A stretch of DNA of 64,000 nt from Actinomycetota bacterium. GTDB lineage: Bacteria > Actinomycetota > Nitriliruptoria > Nitriliruptorales > Nitriliruptoraceae. The notes beneath the pieces are model-generated. The model saw only the letters and a program-made list of their open reading frames with translations. It was not told the origin of the DNA and made no database searches. The translations under genes were made by a program, and so were the position numbers. The stretch covers positions 62,001 through 126,000 of the forward strand of contig JAHWKY010000013.1 of the NCBI GenBank assembly GCA_019347575.1. The letters run 5' to 3'. Positions 7,913 to 15,286 of the stretch are shown here, piece after piece. How positions within the stretch are numbered: position 1 is the stretch's first letter; the number at the start of each line of letters is the position of its first letter.

Positions 7913-8160
7913 CCCGGTTCCCGGAGATCGAGTGGGTCGACGCGGTTCCGCCCGTCGAGGCCGGACGTGATCCCATCGATTGGGGTTACGTCGTGGGTCT
8001 GCTCCGCGCGCATCCGGGCAGGTGGGGACGGGTCCGTTGTCGCGAGCGGCAGGCTGCTTCGTCGGCGGCGTCCCGGCTCCGCGCGCTGGGGCTGCAAGCC
8101 CACTCGAGAGCAGGCGACGTGTATGCCCGCTGGGTCGCCGACCAGGAGGAGTCGGCGTGA
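7909..8160 (+). CDS. Small hypothetical protein
   Basis: An 83-residue basic protein (FPEIEWVDAVPPVEAG, then a helical part with RERQAASSAASRLRAL). Its composition suggests a compact alpha/beta fold that could touch DNA, but no family is recognised. The GTG start overlaps the DUF5131 stop, and its stop overlaps the next GTG, which supports expression in the same operon. Confidence 0.6.
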   Translation: MTRFPEIEWVDAVPPVEAGRDPIDWGYVVGLLRAHPGRWGRVRCRERQAASSAASRLRALGLQAHSRAGDVYARWVADQEESA

Positions 8161-8390
8161 CGACCGTGACCGAGTGCCCGCACGGCATGGATGACCCGTC
8201 GTGGTGCGCCGACTGTCTCGCCATCGACCGTCCACCTCGACGCATCTACGGGTTCCACGAGTTCCCCGCCGCCGACGACGGGCGCTGCTTGGCCTGCGAC
8301 GAGCCGATCCACGAGGGCGACCTGATCGTCGGCGTGACTGACGAGGACGGCGAGCGGGTCGGGTACGTCCACGCGGAGCATCGCCGATGA
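8157..8390 (+). CDS. Small zinc-finger-like protein
   Basis: A 77-residue protein with CPHGMDDPSWCADC near the start and CLACDEPIHEGD in the middle, giving two possible metal knuckles. Its GTG overlaps the previous stop and its stop overlaps the ATG of the DnaA-like gene. Function unknown; probably a DNA-, RNA- or protein-binding adaptor of the replication block. Confidence 0.6.
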   Translation: MTTVTECPHGMDDPSWCADCLAIDRPPRRIYGFHEFPAADDGRCLACDEPIHEGDLIVGVTDEDGERVGYVHAEHRR

Positions 8391-8902
8391 CGGCCTACAC
8401 GTTCGTGTGGATCAACACGCTCCGGGCGGAGCGGTGGGAGCGCGAGCCCGGACCGTGCCTGGCCGACATCCACGTCGCCGCGCTGGCCGAGGCCGACAGG
8501 CTCGACGCGACCCTGACCGGCGAGCTGGACGTGCAGGTCAGCCCCGACCCGGCGCTGCCCGATGGGCTGGTGAAGGTCGTCGCGTCCGCCCCGGTCACGG
8601 TCCGTGGCGCCTGGCGGCTGGACCGCTCGCTGGAGCGCACCCGTCGTCGGCTCCGCCGCGAACTCGAGCAAGCCGCCGCGATGGAGCAGGGACATCGAAT
8701 CCTGCAAGCCGTCGCGGGCGCGGCAGGCCTCGACCCCAGCGCCGTCACCCAGGACGACCGTTCGGTGCGGGTGACGGCGGTGCGTCGGCGGGTAGCGGTG
8801 GAGTGCCGCGACGCCGGCCTGACCCTGTCGCAGATCGGTGAGGTGCTGGACCGCGATCACACGACGGTGCTGCATGCGCTGCGGCGGGAAGGGGCCGCGT
8901 GA
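8387..8902 (+). CDS. DnaA domain-IV-like DNA-binding protein
   Basis: A 171-residue protein. The last 60 residues match the DNA-binding domain IV of DnaA: a helix leading into VRVTAVRRRVAVECRDAG, then LSQIGEVLDRDHTTVLHALR. The RDHTTVLHA segment is the DnaA signature for DnaA-box recognition. There is no AAA+ ATPase domain, so this is not a full DnaA. The first 100 residues are a separate domain of unknown role with a helical, charged linker. It likely binds DnaA-box-like sites in the phage origin or redirects the host initiator. It sits just upstream of the initiator gene. Confidence 0.8.
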   Translation: MTAYTFVWINTLRAERWEREPGPCLADIHVAALAEADRLDATLTGELDVQVSPDPALPDGLVKVVASAPVTVRGAWRLDRSLERTRRRLRRELEQAAAMEQGHRILQAVAGAAGLDPSAVTQDDRSVRVTAVRRRVAVECRDAGLTLSQIGEVLDRDHTTVLHALRREGAA

Positions 8903-9099
8903 TGCCGGGCTGCGCACGGTGCGGACCGCGGATCGCCGGGTGCGTGGTGTGTGGTGCCCACTACGGACACCATCACGTCACGACCACGAACCGACGCGGC
9001 GAGACGGTCGCTGACGCCGTCGTCTGCGCCGACCATCTTCCACGTATCACTGTGCGCGGTGCTGGCCGGACCGCGCGGCTGGTGAGGTCCCAGGCATGA
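8899..9099 (+). CDS. 66-residue zinc-finger-like protein
   Basis: A small protein with CARCGPRIAGCVVCGAHYGH, two close CxxC pairs followed by a His cluster, so almost certainly metal-binding. Starts at GTG 8899 or ATG 8902, overlapping the DnaA-like stop. No family recognised. Confidence 0.55.
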   Translation: MMPGCARCGPRIAGCVVCGAHYGHHHVTTTNRRGETVADAVVCADHLPRITVRGAGRTARLVRSQA

Positions 9100-9185
9100 C
9101 CCCGTCCGCTCCACGCCCCTGTGCAGACCCGTGCCGGAACGGGAACTACACCGATGTGACTCGAACCTCGACAGGAGGTCGATGA
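9096..9185 (+). CDS. Possible 29-residue leader peptide of the initiator gene
   Basis: A tiny frame from ATG 9096 that overlaps the previous stop and ends in a TGA overlapping the initiator's ATGs (9182 and 9185). It holds a CADPC pair. The tight coupling on both sides suggests it may be translated and could couple initiator synthesis to upstream translation, but 29 residues is too short for certainty. Confidence 0.3.
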   Translation: MTPSAPRPCADPCRNGNYTDVTRTSTGGR

Positions 9186-10033
9186 TGGGATGGGCGAAGT
9201 TCGACGACCAGTTCACCGACCACCCCAAGGTCGTCGCGGCCGGACCGATGGCGGAGCTGCTCGCGATGCGTGCCGTCATCCACTGCGCCCGCTACGAGAC
9301 CGACGGGCACGTCCAAGCCGCGCAGCTCCCACGCCTCGCGGTGGGGATCACCTCGCCGAAGCGGCACGCGGCCAAGCTGGTCGAGGCGGGTCTGTGGGAA
9401 CCGGACCCCGACGGCGACGGCTGGTGGGTGCACGACTTCCTCGAGTACCACCCGTCGTCCGAGCAGCAGCAGGAGAAGCGAGCGGAAGCGCGCGAACGCA
9501 TGCGCCGTGTTCGCGCCAACAAGGGCAGGCGTTCGCGCGAACAGAACGCGAACGGGAAAGCGAACAGGTCGCGAAGTTCGCCTTACCCCGTCCCCGACCC
9601 CGTACCCGAACCCCAAGATCAAGACCAGAACCCCTTGTCGCCTGACGGCGACGACGAACTCGTCCTGGTCGACGAGGACGACGAGCAGACCCTCTCGACG
9701 TTCCAGGCCTGGTGGGAGCTGTACCCGCCCCGCAACGGCAAACGCATCGGCAAGGGCAAGGCGCTGCAGGCGTGGCGACGCCTGAGCCTCGAGCAGCGCC
9801 GACGCGCCTGGATCGGCGCTCGCAACCTGGCGGCGTCCGATCAGTTGCCCAAGGACCCGGTGCGGTTCCTGCGCCCCGACACGGCCGGCGAGTTCCCGTT
9901 CGACGACTGGCAGACCCCTGCTACCAGCAACGGCAGTGCTCGCGACGGGCCCGACTACGACGCCGTGTTCGCCGAGCTGCAAGCCCGCGAAGCCGCAGAA
10001 CAGGAGCAGGAGGCTGGCCGTGTTGGCGACTGA
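9185..10033 (+). CDS. Phage replication initiator (winged-helix replisome organiser)
   Basis: A 282-residue protein. Residues about 1-90 form a winged-helix-like domain: WAKFDDQFTDHPKVV, then LAVGITSPKRHAAKLVEAGL and WWVHDFLEYHPS. A basic Arg/Glu-rich linker and an acidic linker follow. The C-terminal part contains FQAWWELYPPRNGKRIGKGK, the layout seen in phage replisome organisers that bind the origin and recruit a helicase loader. ATG 9185 is 6 nt from a perfect AGGAGG. The next gene is a likely loader, as expected for this pair. Confidence 0.78.
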   Translation: MGWAKFDDQFTDHPKVVAAGPMAELLAMRAVIHCARYETDGHVQAAQLPRLAVGITSPKRHAAKLVEAGLWEPDPDGDGWWVHDFLEYHPSSEQQQEKRAEARERMRRVRANKGRRSREQNANGKANRSRSSPYPVPDPVPEPQDQDQNPLSPDGDDELVLVDEDDEQTLSTFQAWWELYPPRNGKRIGKGKALQAWRRLSLEQRRRAWIGARNLAASDQLPKDPVRFLRPDTAGEFPFDDWQTPATSNGSARDGPDYDAVFAELQAREAAEQEQEAGRVGD

Positions 10034-10454
10034 GTGGCGCGACCTGGTGGAGACGATGAACGGGCTGTGGCCCGGCTCCCGCCCGCTGACCGAGGTCGCC
10101 ACGAAGGTGTGGTGGGACGAGCTACGCGACCTCGACGCGTCGTCGGTGAAGCGTGCCCTGTCCGCACTCGCCCGCGACGAAGACCGCCGCCCCTCGCTGG
10201 CGGTGCTGCGCGAGAAGACCATCGCAGGCACCCGCGCCGCCGCCCCGGCGCCGGCAGCCCCCACGGTGCCGCGCCCGTCACGGTGCAGCCACGTGATCGG
10301 CACCACCGACCCGCGCAAGGGCACGGTCGCCGCCATGGTCTGCCGCGGCAGCGTGGCCTGGACCGACGCTGGCGAGGGCTGGATCACCGGCGTGTGCGAC
10401 GAGTGCAGCTGCAGCTACGCGCACCCACCCACCGTCGGGAGCACGCGACGGTGA
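10020..10454 (+). CDS. Putative helicase-loader-like replication protein
   Basis: A 144-residue protein overlapping the initiator by 14 nt. The first 75 residues are helical (TEWRDLVETMNGLWPG, VWWDELRDLD, ARDEDRRPSLAVLREK), like the short helicase-loading or primosomal proteins that follow initiators in many actinophages. The C-terminal half has a Cys site (CSHVIG, MVCRG, CDECSCSY) consistent with a zinc ribbon. No Walker A motif is present, so it is not an AAA+ DnaC-type loader. The role is inferred mainly from position. Confidence 0.55.
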   Translation: MLATEWRDLVETMNGLWPGSRPLTEVATKVWWDELRDLDASSVKRALSALARDEDRRPSLAVLREKTIAGTRAAAPAPAAPTVPRPSRCSHVIGTTDPRKGTVAAMVCRGSVAWTDAGEGWITGVCDECSCSYAHPPTVGSTRR

Positions 10455-10502
10455 ACACGGACGGCTCGAGAGCGATCGAAGCGTGACCCGAAGGAGGAAC
10501 CC

Positions 10503-11222
10503 GTGAACGACCACACCCGCGGCGAGGCGCTCACCTCACCGCTCGAACCGAACCCGCTCGGCCGGATCTTCATGCCTGACGAGCGTGACGAGAACTATCC
10601 GATGGCTGCGGCGCTGCCCGAGGCCGAGGTGCGTGGCTACCGCTACTGGTGGCAGGACGGATGGTGGGGCGATCAGCAGTTCACCCCGCAGTGCGTGGCC
10701 TACGCGTGGACGCATCTGCTGGAGGACGGACCGCGGACGCACGCCCCGCTCGTTCCGCAGCGTGCCGCGCAGCACGACCGCGGAGCCGTCGTGATCCCGT
10801 CCGAGATCTACCGCGAAGCGCAGCAGGTCGATGAGTGGCCAGGCGATTCCTACTCAGGGACTTCGGTCCGGGCCGGGGCGAAGGTGCTCCACGCCCGCGG
10901 GCTGCTCGCGGAATACCGATGGGCGAGCGACGTGGAGACGGTCGCGCGGGCGCTGCTGCTCGTGGGGCCTGTCGTGGTCGGGACGACGTGGTATGCCGCG
11001 ATGTTCCATCCGAACCGCGACGGCGAGATCGTCCCCGAGGGCGATGTAGTGGGCGGGCACGCTTACGTGCTCAACGGCGTGAACACCGATCGCGAAGTGT
11101 TCAGGGTGAAGAACTCGTGGGGCCGGGGGTGGGGCCTCCGCGGGACTGCGTGGATCTCGTTCGACAACTTCTCGAGGCTGCTCGCGGACCACGGCGAGGC
11201 GTGCCTTCCGATCGAGGCGTGA
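10503..11222 (+). CDS. Papain-like (C1A) cysteine peptidase
   Basis: A 239-residue protein with the full papain active-site set: Q58 and C64 in DQQFTPQCVAYAW (spaced as Gln19 and Cys25 of papain), H186 in GGHAYVLNGVN, and N204 in VKNSWGRGWG. There is no signal peptide or obvious pro-region, so it should act in the cytoplasm. It has a strong AAGGAGGA ribosome site. Papain-type enzymes are uncommon in phages. It lies between replication genes and the J-domain gene, not in the head module where the capsid protease would be. The substrate is unknown; processing of a phage protein or attack on a host protein are both possible. Confidence 0.88.
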   Translation: MNDHTRGEALTSPLEPNPLGRIFMPDERDENYPMAAALPEAEVRGYRYWWQDGWWGDQQFTPQCVAYAWTHLLEDGPRTHAPLVPQRAAQHDRGAVVIPSEIYREAQQVDEWPGDSYSGTSVRAGAKVLHARGLLAEYRWASDVETVARALLLVGPVVVGTTWYAAMFHPNRDGEIVPEGDVVGGHAYVLNGVNTDREVFRVKNSWGRGWGLRGTAWISFDNFSRLLADHGEACLPIEA

Positions 11223-11254
11223 ACACACCGACGGCTAGGGACAGCAGAAAACCC

Positions 11255-11512
11255 ATGAGGCGCACCTTCAGCATCGGACGCCTGTTCGTCACCACAGCCA
11301 CGCAGGCTGGCGGCGCACCGTTCGTGGACCGGGGCGTGACCAGCGAGCCCGATGGGCGTCGTGGGCACGCTCTCGTGTTCGTCGGCCCGTGGAAACTTCG
11401 GCGTGGGCGAAGCGGCCGGTGGCGAACCGAGGACACAGCTCAGGGGCTCGCTGTCGGATGGTGGCAGCCAGTGGCTAGCGGCGACTCCCAACATGGGGAG
11501 CACGGGGCGTGA
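11255..11512 (+). CDS. Small hypothetical protein
   Basis: An 85-residue basic protein (GRLFVTTATQAGG, VFVGPWKLRRGRSGRW, GLAVGWWQPVA), mainly beta by pattern. Its stop overlaps the GTG of the J-domain gene. ATG 11255 lies 32 nt after the peptidase. No family recognised. Confidence 0.5.
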   Translation: MRRTFSIGRLFVTTATQAGGAPFVDRGVTSEPDGRRGHALVFVGPWKLRRGRSGRWRTEDTAQGLAVGWWQPVASGDSQHGEHGA

Positions 11513-12135
11513 GACCGACGATGTTGCGGTTCCGGCCTCTCGACTCGTGGCCGCGCGAGCGCCGTTCGAGCCACGACCGCTCGCCGTTCTCGGCGACGTG
11601 GATCAGCACGGTCGAGCTTCTCGAGCGCGAGTTGACCCAACTCGGGGCGAGTAACGGGGTGATCCTGGTGGACTGCTCCGAGCTGGACATCCGCCTCGAC
11701 GGCACCTACCCCAAGGCCGACGCCCGAGTCGGCTACCCCGGCGTGGTCGTCGCGTTCGACTCGACCCACGGCCCCCTCAAGTACGTCGCCGACCGCTTCC
11801 GGGCCTGGCAGGACAACGTCCGCGCGATCGCGCTGGGCCTTGAGGCGCTCCGCAAGGTCGACCGCTACGGCATCACGTCGCGGGGCGAGCAGTACACGGG
11901 CTGGGCCGCGCTGCCCGCCGGTGAGGGCTCGGGCCCGTCCACGTTCGCCGAGGCCGTCGCGTTCGTCGCAGAGCACTCCGGTTCCACCGAGGAGCAGGTC
12001 ACCGCCAGCCCACGCACGGCATGGCTCGTCGCCGCCAAGCGTCTGCACCCTGACCAGGGCGGGGACGCCGACCTGTTCCGCCAGCTCCAACGAGCCCGCG
12101 AGCTACTCAACATCGACCAGGAGCGCAGCGCGTGA
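11509..12135 (+). CDS. J-domain (DnaJ-like) protein
   Basis: A 208-residue protein whose C-terminal 50 residues form a J-domain: TAWLVAAKRLHPDQGGDADL with the HPD tripeptide needed to stimulate DnaK ATPase, followed by a helix LFRQLQRARELL. The first 140 residues are a different domain with a beta-rich start and KYVADRFRAWQDNVRAIAL. J-proteins recruit the host DnaK (Hsp70) to a client. In phages this can serve replication-complex remodelling or virion assembly. The GTG start overlaps the previous stop. A 12-codon frame between its stop and the next gene was not called. Confidence 0.8.
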   Translation: MRPTMLRFRPLDSWPRERRSSHDRSPFSATWISTVELLERELTQLGASNGVILVDCSELDIRLDGTYPKADARVGYPGVVVAFDSTHGPLKYVADRFRAWQDNVRAIALGLEALRKVDRYGITSRGEQYTGWAALPAGEGSGPSTFAEAVAFVAEHSGSTEEQVTASPRTAWLVAAKRLHPDQGGDADLFRQLQRARELLNIDQERSA

Positions 12136-12171
12136 GACCACTACCGATCTACGACGAGAACGAGGGCTGAC

Positions 12172-12438
12172 GTGGGCTACGCGCACTACATCGATCAGCG
12201 CGGCCAGGAGGCCGGATACGGCGTCGACGCCGTCTGCGAGCACCCCGACTGCGACGCGGTCATCGACCGGGGACTCGCCTACCGATGCGGTGGTGCTGAG
12301 GACGCTGGATGCCACGGGTTCTTCTGCGCGGGTCACCTCGTCTACAGGATGGTCGGGGACCACATCAAGGGTCCGCAGCTCTGCCCATTGTGCGCAGCTG
12401 CCGGATCGCTCACCGTCGCGGAACAGGACCACACATGA
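12172..12438 (+). CDS. Zinc-finger-like small protein
   Basis: An 88-residue protein with eight Cys and several His residues in an ordered pattern: VCEHPDCDA, YRCGG, GCHGFFCAGH, LCPLC. This fits two interleaved zinc sites, perhaps treble-clef or RING-like. The stop overlaps the next ATG. Function unknown. Confidence 0.65.
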   Translation: MGYAHYIDQRGQEAGYGVDAVCEHPDCDAVIDRGLAYRCGGAEDAGCHGFFCAGHLVYRMVGDHIKGPQLCPLCAAAGSLTVAEQDHT

Positions 12439-13202
12439 CCCACGCCGAGGATCCCGACGTCGCGCTGCGGCTGACGGGCCCGGAGCAGCGCTGGCTGACC
12501 GCCCAGTCCGACCGGCAGCACGAGGAGGCCCCGCGCCGCTCCCGCAGCCTGACCGTCCGGTTGAACCGTGCAGTCGACCGCTACAGCCTCGAAGCCGGAT
12601 GGGTCGCGGCCGCTCTGCACAACGCCACCGCAGCCCTTCCCCCTCAGCCGCAGCGCGCCACGCCCCGTCGCGGATCAGGGCATGCCGACCCGACCCTGTC
12701 CCGCGTCGCCGCCACGATCGACACCGCCGAACGGGCAGCACGAACCTACGCCCACCTCGCCGGACCGTGCCCCCTCGCCGGGACCGACCCCGGCGACTGC
12801 CGCTGCCCCGCGTCCCTGACCGATGTCGCCGCCACCGTCGGCCTCGACCTAGATCCGGCCAGCATCGTCGATGACCTGTTCGGCACCCCAGCCACCACGG
12901 CAGCGTTCACCGGAGCCGTGTCCCGAGCAGCCGCCTGGCACAGCAAAGCCGCATCCAGACTCGGCGGCACCTGGCGCGACGCCCGGAGCAGCGGCCTCGG
13001 CGACGAGCAGCTGCGCCCCACCGTCGACACCCTCGACCACCTCGCCTCTCAGATGCGCCACCTCGCCAGCACCTTGGCCCAGTGGACCAACCGGGGCGTA
13101 CGACGCTGCGCCAACGGATGCGGCGCCGCAGCCCCACCCAACCGCGCCACCTGCGGACGATGCCGCACCGCACGCTGGCGAGAACAGCAGAACACAGGCT
13201 GA
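12435..13202 (+). CDS. Hypothetical protein with C-terminal zinc ribbon
   Basis: A 255-residue, largely helical protein with an Ala/Thr-rich centre. The C-terminal 30 residues hold CANGCGAAAPPNRATCGRCR, a Cys4 ribbon. A middle Cys cluster (CPLAG, CRCPASL) may form a second site. ATG 12435 was chosen because it overlaps the previous stop; the longer in-frame start at 12309 lies inside that gene. It is the last gene before a likely promoter region. I do not recognise the family. Confidence 0.6.
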   Translation: MTHAEDPDVALRLTGPEQRWLTAQSDRQHEEAPRRSRSLTVRLNRAVDRYSLEAGWVAAALHNATAALPPQPQRATPRRGSGHADPTLSRVAATIDTAERAARTYAHLAGPCPLAGTDPGDCRCPASLTDVAATVGLDLDPASIVDDLFGTPATTAAFTGAVSRAAAWHSKAASRLGGTWRDARSSGLGDEQLRPTVDTLDHLASQMRHLASTLAQWTNRGVRRCANGCGAAAPPNRATCGRCRTARWREQQNTG

Positions 13203-13215
13203 CGTCGAAGATGAG

Positions 13216-13243
13216 TTGCCGAACCCGTCGCAACCGTTAGGAT
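13216..13243 (+). promoter_or_regulatory. Candidate promoter ahead of HNH/packaging genes
   Basis: TTGCCG at 13216-13221 and TAGGAT at 13238-13243 are separated by 16 nt, close to actinobacterial sigma-70 consensus. It lies right after the last early gene and upstream of the 13.5-14.0 kb genes and terminase, where a late or middle promoter is expected. Confidence 0.4.
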
Positions 13244-13309
13244 GGTCACCAGTGCAGGCGGAAAACCTATGCCTCGACCCGCCGCCACCATCTCGCAGGA
13301 GCGCGCCCG

Positions 13310-13507
13310 TTGCTACGTGCCGCCCCTGTCGACCCACCTGTGCCCCTCGAGCTGACCACCCTGTTCATCGCGACCTGGGACGCCGCCCGACCACGCCGCC
13401 GCATCGACGCCATGTACCGCCGCCCATGGAACGACCCCACCGGAACCGAAGCCTGCAACCGCGTTCACCACGCACACATCCGACCACGGCGACGGGCTCA
13501 TGCATGA
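13310..13507 (+). CDS. Possible 65-residue basic protein
   Basis: A frame from TTG 13310 with an AGGAG about 8 nt upstream. It ends in a TGA that overlaps the ATG of the next gene. The product is Arg/His/Pro-rich with a short core (LELTTLFIATWDAARP). The junction favours a real gene, but the TTG start and the biased composition do not. Apart from this frame and the promoter candidate, I see nothing else in 13,203-13,506. Confidence 0.33.
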   Translation: MLRAAPVDPPVPLELTTLFIATWDAARPRRRIDAMYRRPWNDPTGTEACNRVHHAHIRPRRRAHA

Positions 13508-13746
13508 TGAGTGACGACGTGGTGCGCCACATCGGCGAACTCATCGACTCGCTCGGAGTCGAGACAGAACTCGACAACGATGATCTCGTCGCCGCCGCGG
13601 TCGTGCTCCTCAAGGTCATCGAACCCGACGGGCAAGTCCGCCTCTCTATCGCCTGGTCCGAGGGCATGTCGTGGCTCGAACGCGTCGGCATGGTCGCTGT
13701 CGCCTACCACGAGGAGGCCACACCGACCCCGGCCGGCGACCCGTGA
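13507..13746 (+). CDS. Small acidic hypothetical protein
   Basis: A 79-residue acidic protein (HIGELIDSLGVETELDNDDL, then LLKVIEPDGQVRLSIAW). It looks like a compact alpha/beta domain that occurs in actinophages. Start at ATG 13507, with ATG 13504 also possible. Its stop overlaps the GTG of the HNH gene. Function unknown. Confidence 0.6.
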   Translation: MSDDVVRHIGELIDSLGVETELDNDDLVAAAVVLLKVIEPDGQVRLSIAWSEGMSWLERVGMVAVAYHEEATPTPAGDP

Positions 13747-14036
13747 CCTGGACCAGCCCCGGCTCCACACGCCTCCCCCCCGACTGGAAGAAGCGGGTCA
13801 AGGCCACCCGCGAACGCGACGGCCACCGATGCGTCGCCACCCTCCCCAACGGCACACGCTGCCCCGCCACCACCAACCTCGAATGCGACCACATCGGCGA
13901 CCCCGACGACCACAGCCTCGACAACCTCCGCACCCTCTGTGCTGATCACCACCGCCTCCGTACCCACGCCCAGTCACGAGCAGCCCGCCCCCGAAGACAA
14001 CGCCCCCCCACCAAACATCCAGGACTGACCGACTGA
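13743..14036 (+). CDS. HNH endonuclease (packaging-associated position)
   Basis: A 97-residue HNH nuclease: CVATLPNGTRCPATTNLECD, then HIGDPDDHSLDNLRTLC and ADHHRLRTH. The first His follows LECD, the Asn is in LDNLRTLC, and the last His is in DHHRLRTH. In many cos-type phages an HNH protein next to the terminase is needed for DNA cleavage at cos. Its position, 220 nt before the metallopeptidase-TerS-TerL block, fits that role. GTG 13743 chosen for overlap with the previous stop. Confidence 0.85.
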   Translation: MTWTSPGSTRLPPDWKKRVKATRERDGHRCVATLPNGTRCPATTNLECDHIGDPDDHSLDNLRTLCADHHRLRTHAQSRAARPRRQRPPTKHPGLTD

Positions 14037-14255
14037 AACGATCGCGTCAGACCGTCTCTCCCGCGCCGCCCCAGCGACCCAACCCCGCGGCCACAACCTG
14101 CGCGGAGACAGCAGGCACGCGACATCCTGGCAGCCCTCACGAATCAAAGGGTGGGGGGTACCCCCTCCCCCCCAGGGAGTTCGCCACCGTTCGGCATAGC
14201 GGCTGAGAGTCCGTACGGGTTGCAGGTTTTCTGCCCATGAGACGAAGGAGCAGGG
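14037..14255 (+). other. Non-coding region with cos-like palindrome
   Basis: A 219-nt gap between the HNH gene and the packaging genes. It contains a perfect 12-bp palindrome at 14154-14165 (GGGGGTACCCCC) inside a longer G-run/C-run stretch. G-rich palindromic cores next to HNH and terminase genes are typical of cos sites in actinophages, where staggered cuts leave short overhangs. The remaining sequence shows no convincing reading frame. Placement as cos is inferred from context. Confidence 0.5.
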
Positions 14256-14732
14256 ATGTACCGCCTCGCTCCGGACGTGGCGCAGGTCGCTGCGCCTCTA
14301 GTCAGCCAGCACCATCACCGGCTGGTCGATGCACCGATCGTGTACATCTTCCGGGACTCGGCGCCGCGGTCGCGGGGACGGATGGTCCTGGGCCGTGCGC
14401 GGGTGACGAAGGGGCTGCCGGCGTTCCTGGCCGCTGTCGCGGCGGGCGACGCGAGCGAGGAGTACATCGAGGCCCAGGAGTACGCGTTCTTCGTGGTGGA
14501 GATCGCGGAGGACTGGTGGGTCGGCGCTGAGCCGGGCCAGCGCGCCGCTGTCGTCGATCACGAGCTGTGCCACCTGGACGTGGATGACGAATCAGGGGAC
14601 CTGTCGCTGCGCGGCCACGACCTGGAGGAGTTCAACGACGTGGTGGCTCGGCACGGTCTGTGGCGGGACGACGTGTCGCGGTTCTTCGGTGCCTGCGGCG
14701 TCGGCGCCGCGGCGGCTTGTTCGGTCGCCTGA
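14256..14732 (+). CDS. Putative phage metallopeptidase
   Basis: A 158-residue protein with a zinc-peptidase helix VVDHELCHL; H102, E103 and H106 form an HExxH motif, and a downstream acidic or His ligand probably lies in LRGHDLEEF. The pattern fits the 'putative phage metallopeptidase' family, whose members often lie near terminase genes. No secretion signal. The target is unknown; processing of a packaging or head protein is possible. Start at ATG 14256 after AAGGAG. The stop overlaps the TerS start. Confidence 0.78.
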   Translation: MYRLAPDVAQVAAPLVSQHHHRLVDAPIVYIFRDSAPRSRGRMVLGRARVTKGLPAFLAAVAAGDASEEYIEAQEYAFFVVEIAEDWWVGAEPGQRAAVVDHELCHLDVDDESGDLSLRGHDLEEFNDVVARHGLWRDDVSRFFGACGVGAAAACSVA

Positions 14733-15286
14733 TGCCCGGCCCCGTCCCGAAGGATCCCAAGCAGCGGCGTCGCCGCAACAAGGCCTCGTGGGTCGATCGA
14801 GCGACGACGACGGCGAAGCCGGTGAGGGCCGGCGAGCCACCACGGTCCGGTGCCGGATCCGGAACTGACGTGTGGAGGGAGTACGCCACCAGCCTCGGCC
14901 ACCAGGTGCCGGCGAACGCCACCCGCGGCGAGATCATCACGATGGTCGACGAGGGATTGCCGTCTGGCGAGTCGGAGGAGTGGCACCCCCTCGCACGGGA
15001 CTGGTACCGGTCGCTGGCCGAGTCGGCACAGTCCCAGTTCTACGAGCCGTCGGACTGGGAGACCGCCCGGGTGCTGACCGAGCTGCTGTCCCGCGCGCTG
15101 CGGGCGGGCAAGGTTACCGCGGCGCTGATCGAACGGTGGCAGTCGGGTGCGACGGAGCTGCTGACGACGGAGGGGGCGAGACGACGGGCACGCATCGAGC
15201 TGGACCGCAGCGTCGGCGGTGACGAGGAGGAGGCTGCCGATGTCTCCGAGCTCGACGAGTACCGCCGCCGCCGTGGGACCGGCTGA
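14732..15286 (+). CDS. terS: Terminase small subunit
   Basis: A 184-residue protein beginning MPGPVPKDPKQRRRRNKAS, the usual opening of P27-type actinophage small terminases. The middle holds a short segment VWREYATSLGHQVPANATRG that looks like a HeH/SAP-type helix-extension-helix motif and is also found in the protein at 21,970. A helical centre with SDWETARVLTELLSRAL supports oligomerisation. TerS rings bind the packaging site and regulate TerL. It overlaps TerL by 47 nt in another frame. The longer frame starting at 14660 lies inside the upstream gene and was rejected. Confidence 0.82.
   Translation: MPGPVPKDPKQRRRRNKASWVDRATTTAKPVRAGEPPRSGAGSGTDVWREYATSLGHQVPANATRGEIITMVDEGLPSGESEEWHPLARDWYRSLAESAQSQFYEPSDWETARVLTELLSRALRAGKVTAALIERWQSGATELLTTEGARRRARIELDRSVGGDEEEAADVSELDEYRRRRGTG

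Noticed and set aside
10451-10486. 11-codon frame after the loader-like gene
   Set aside because: Although coupled by overlap, it is too short to support as a gene.
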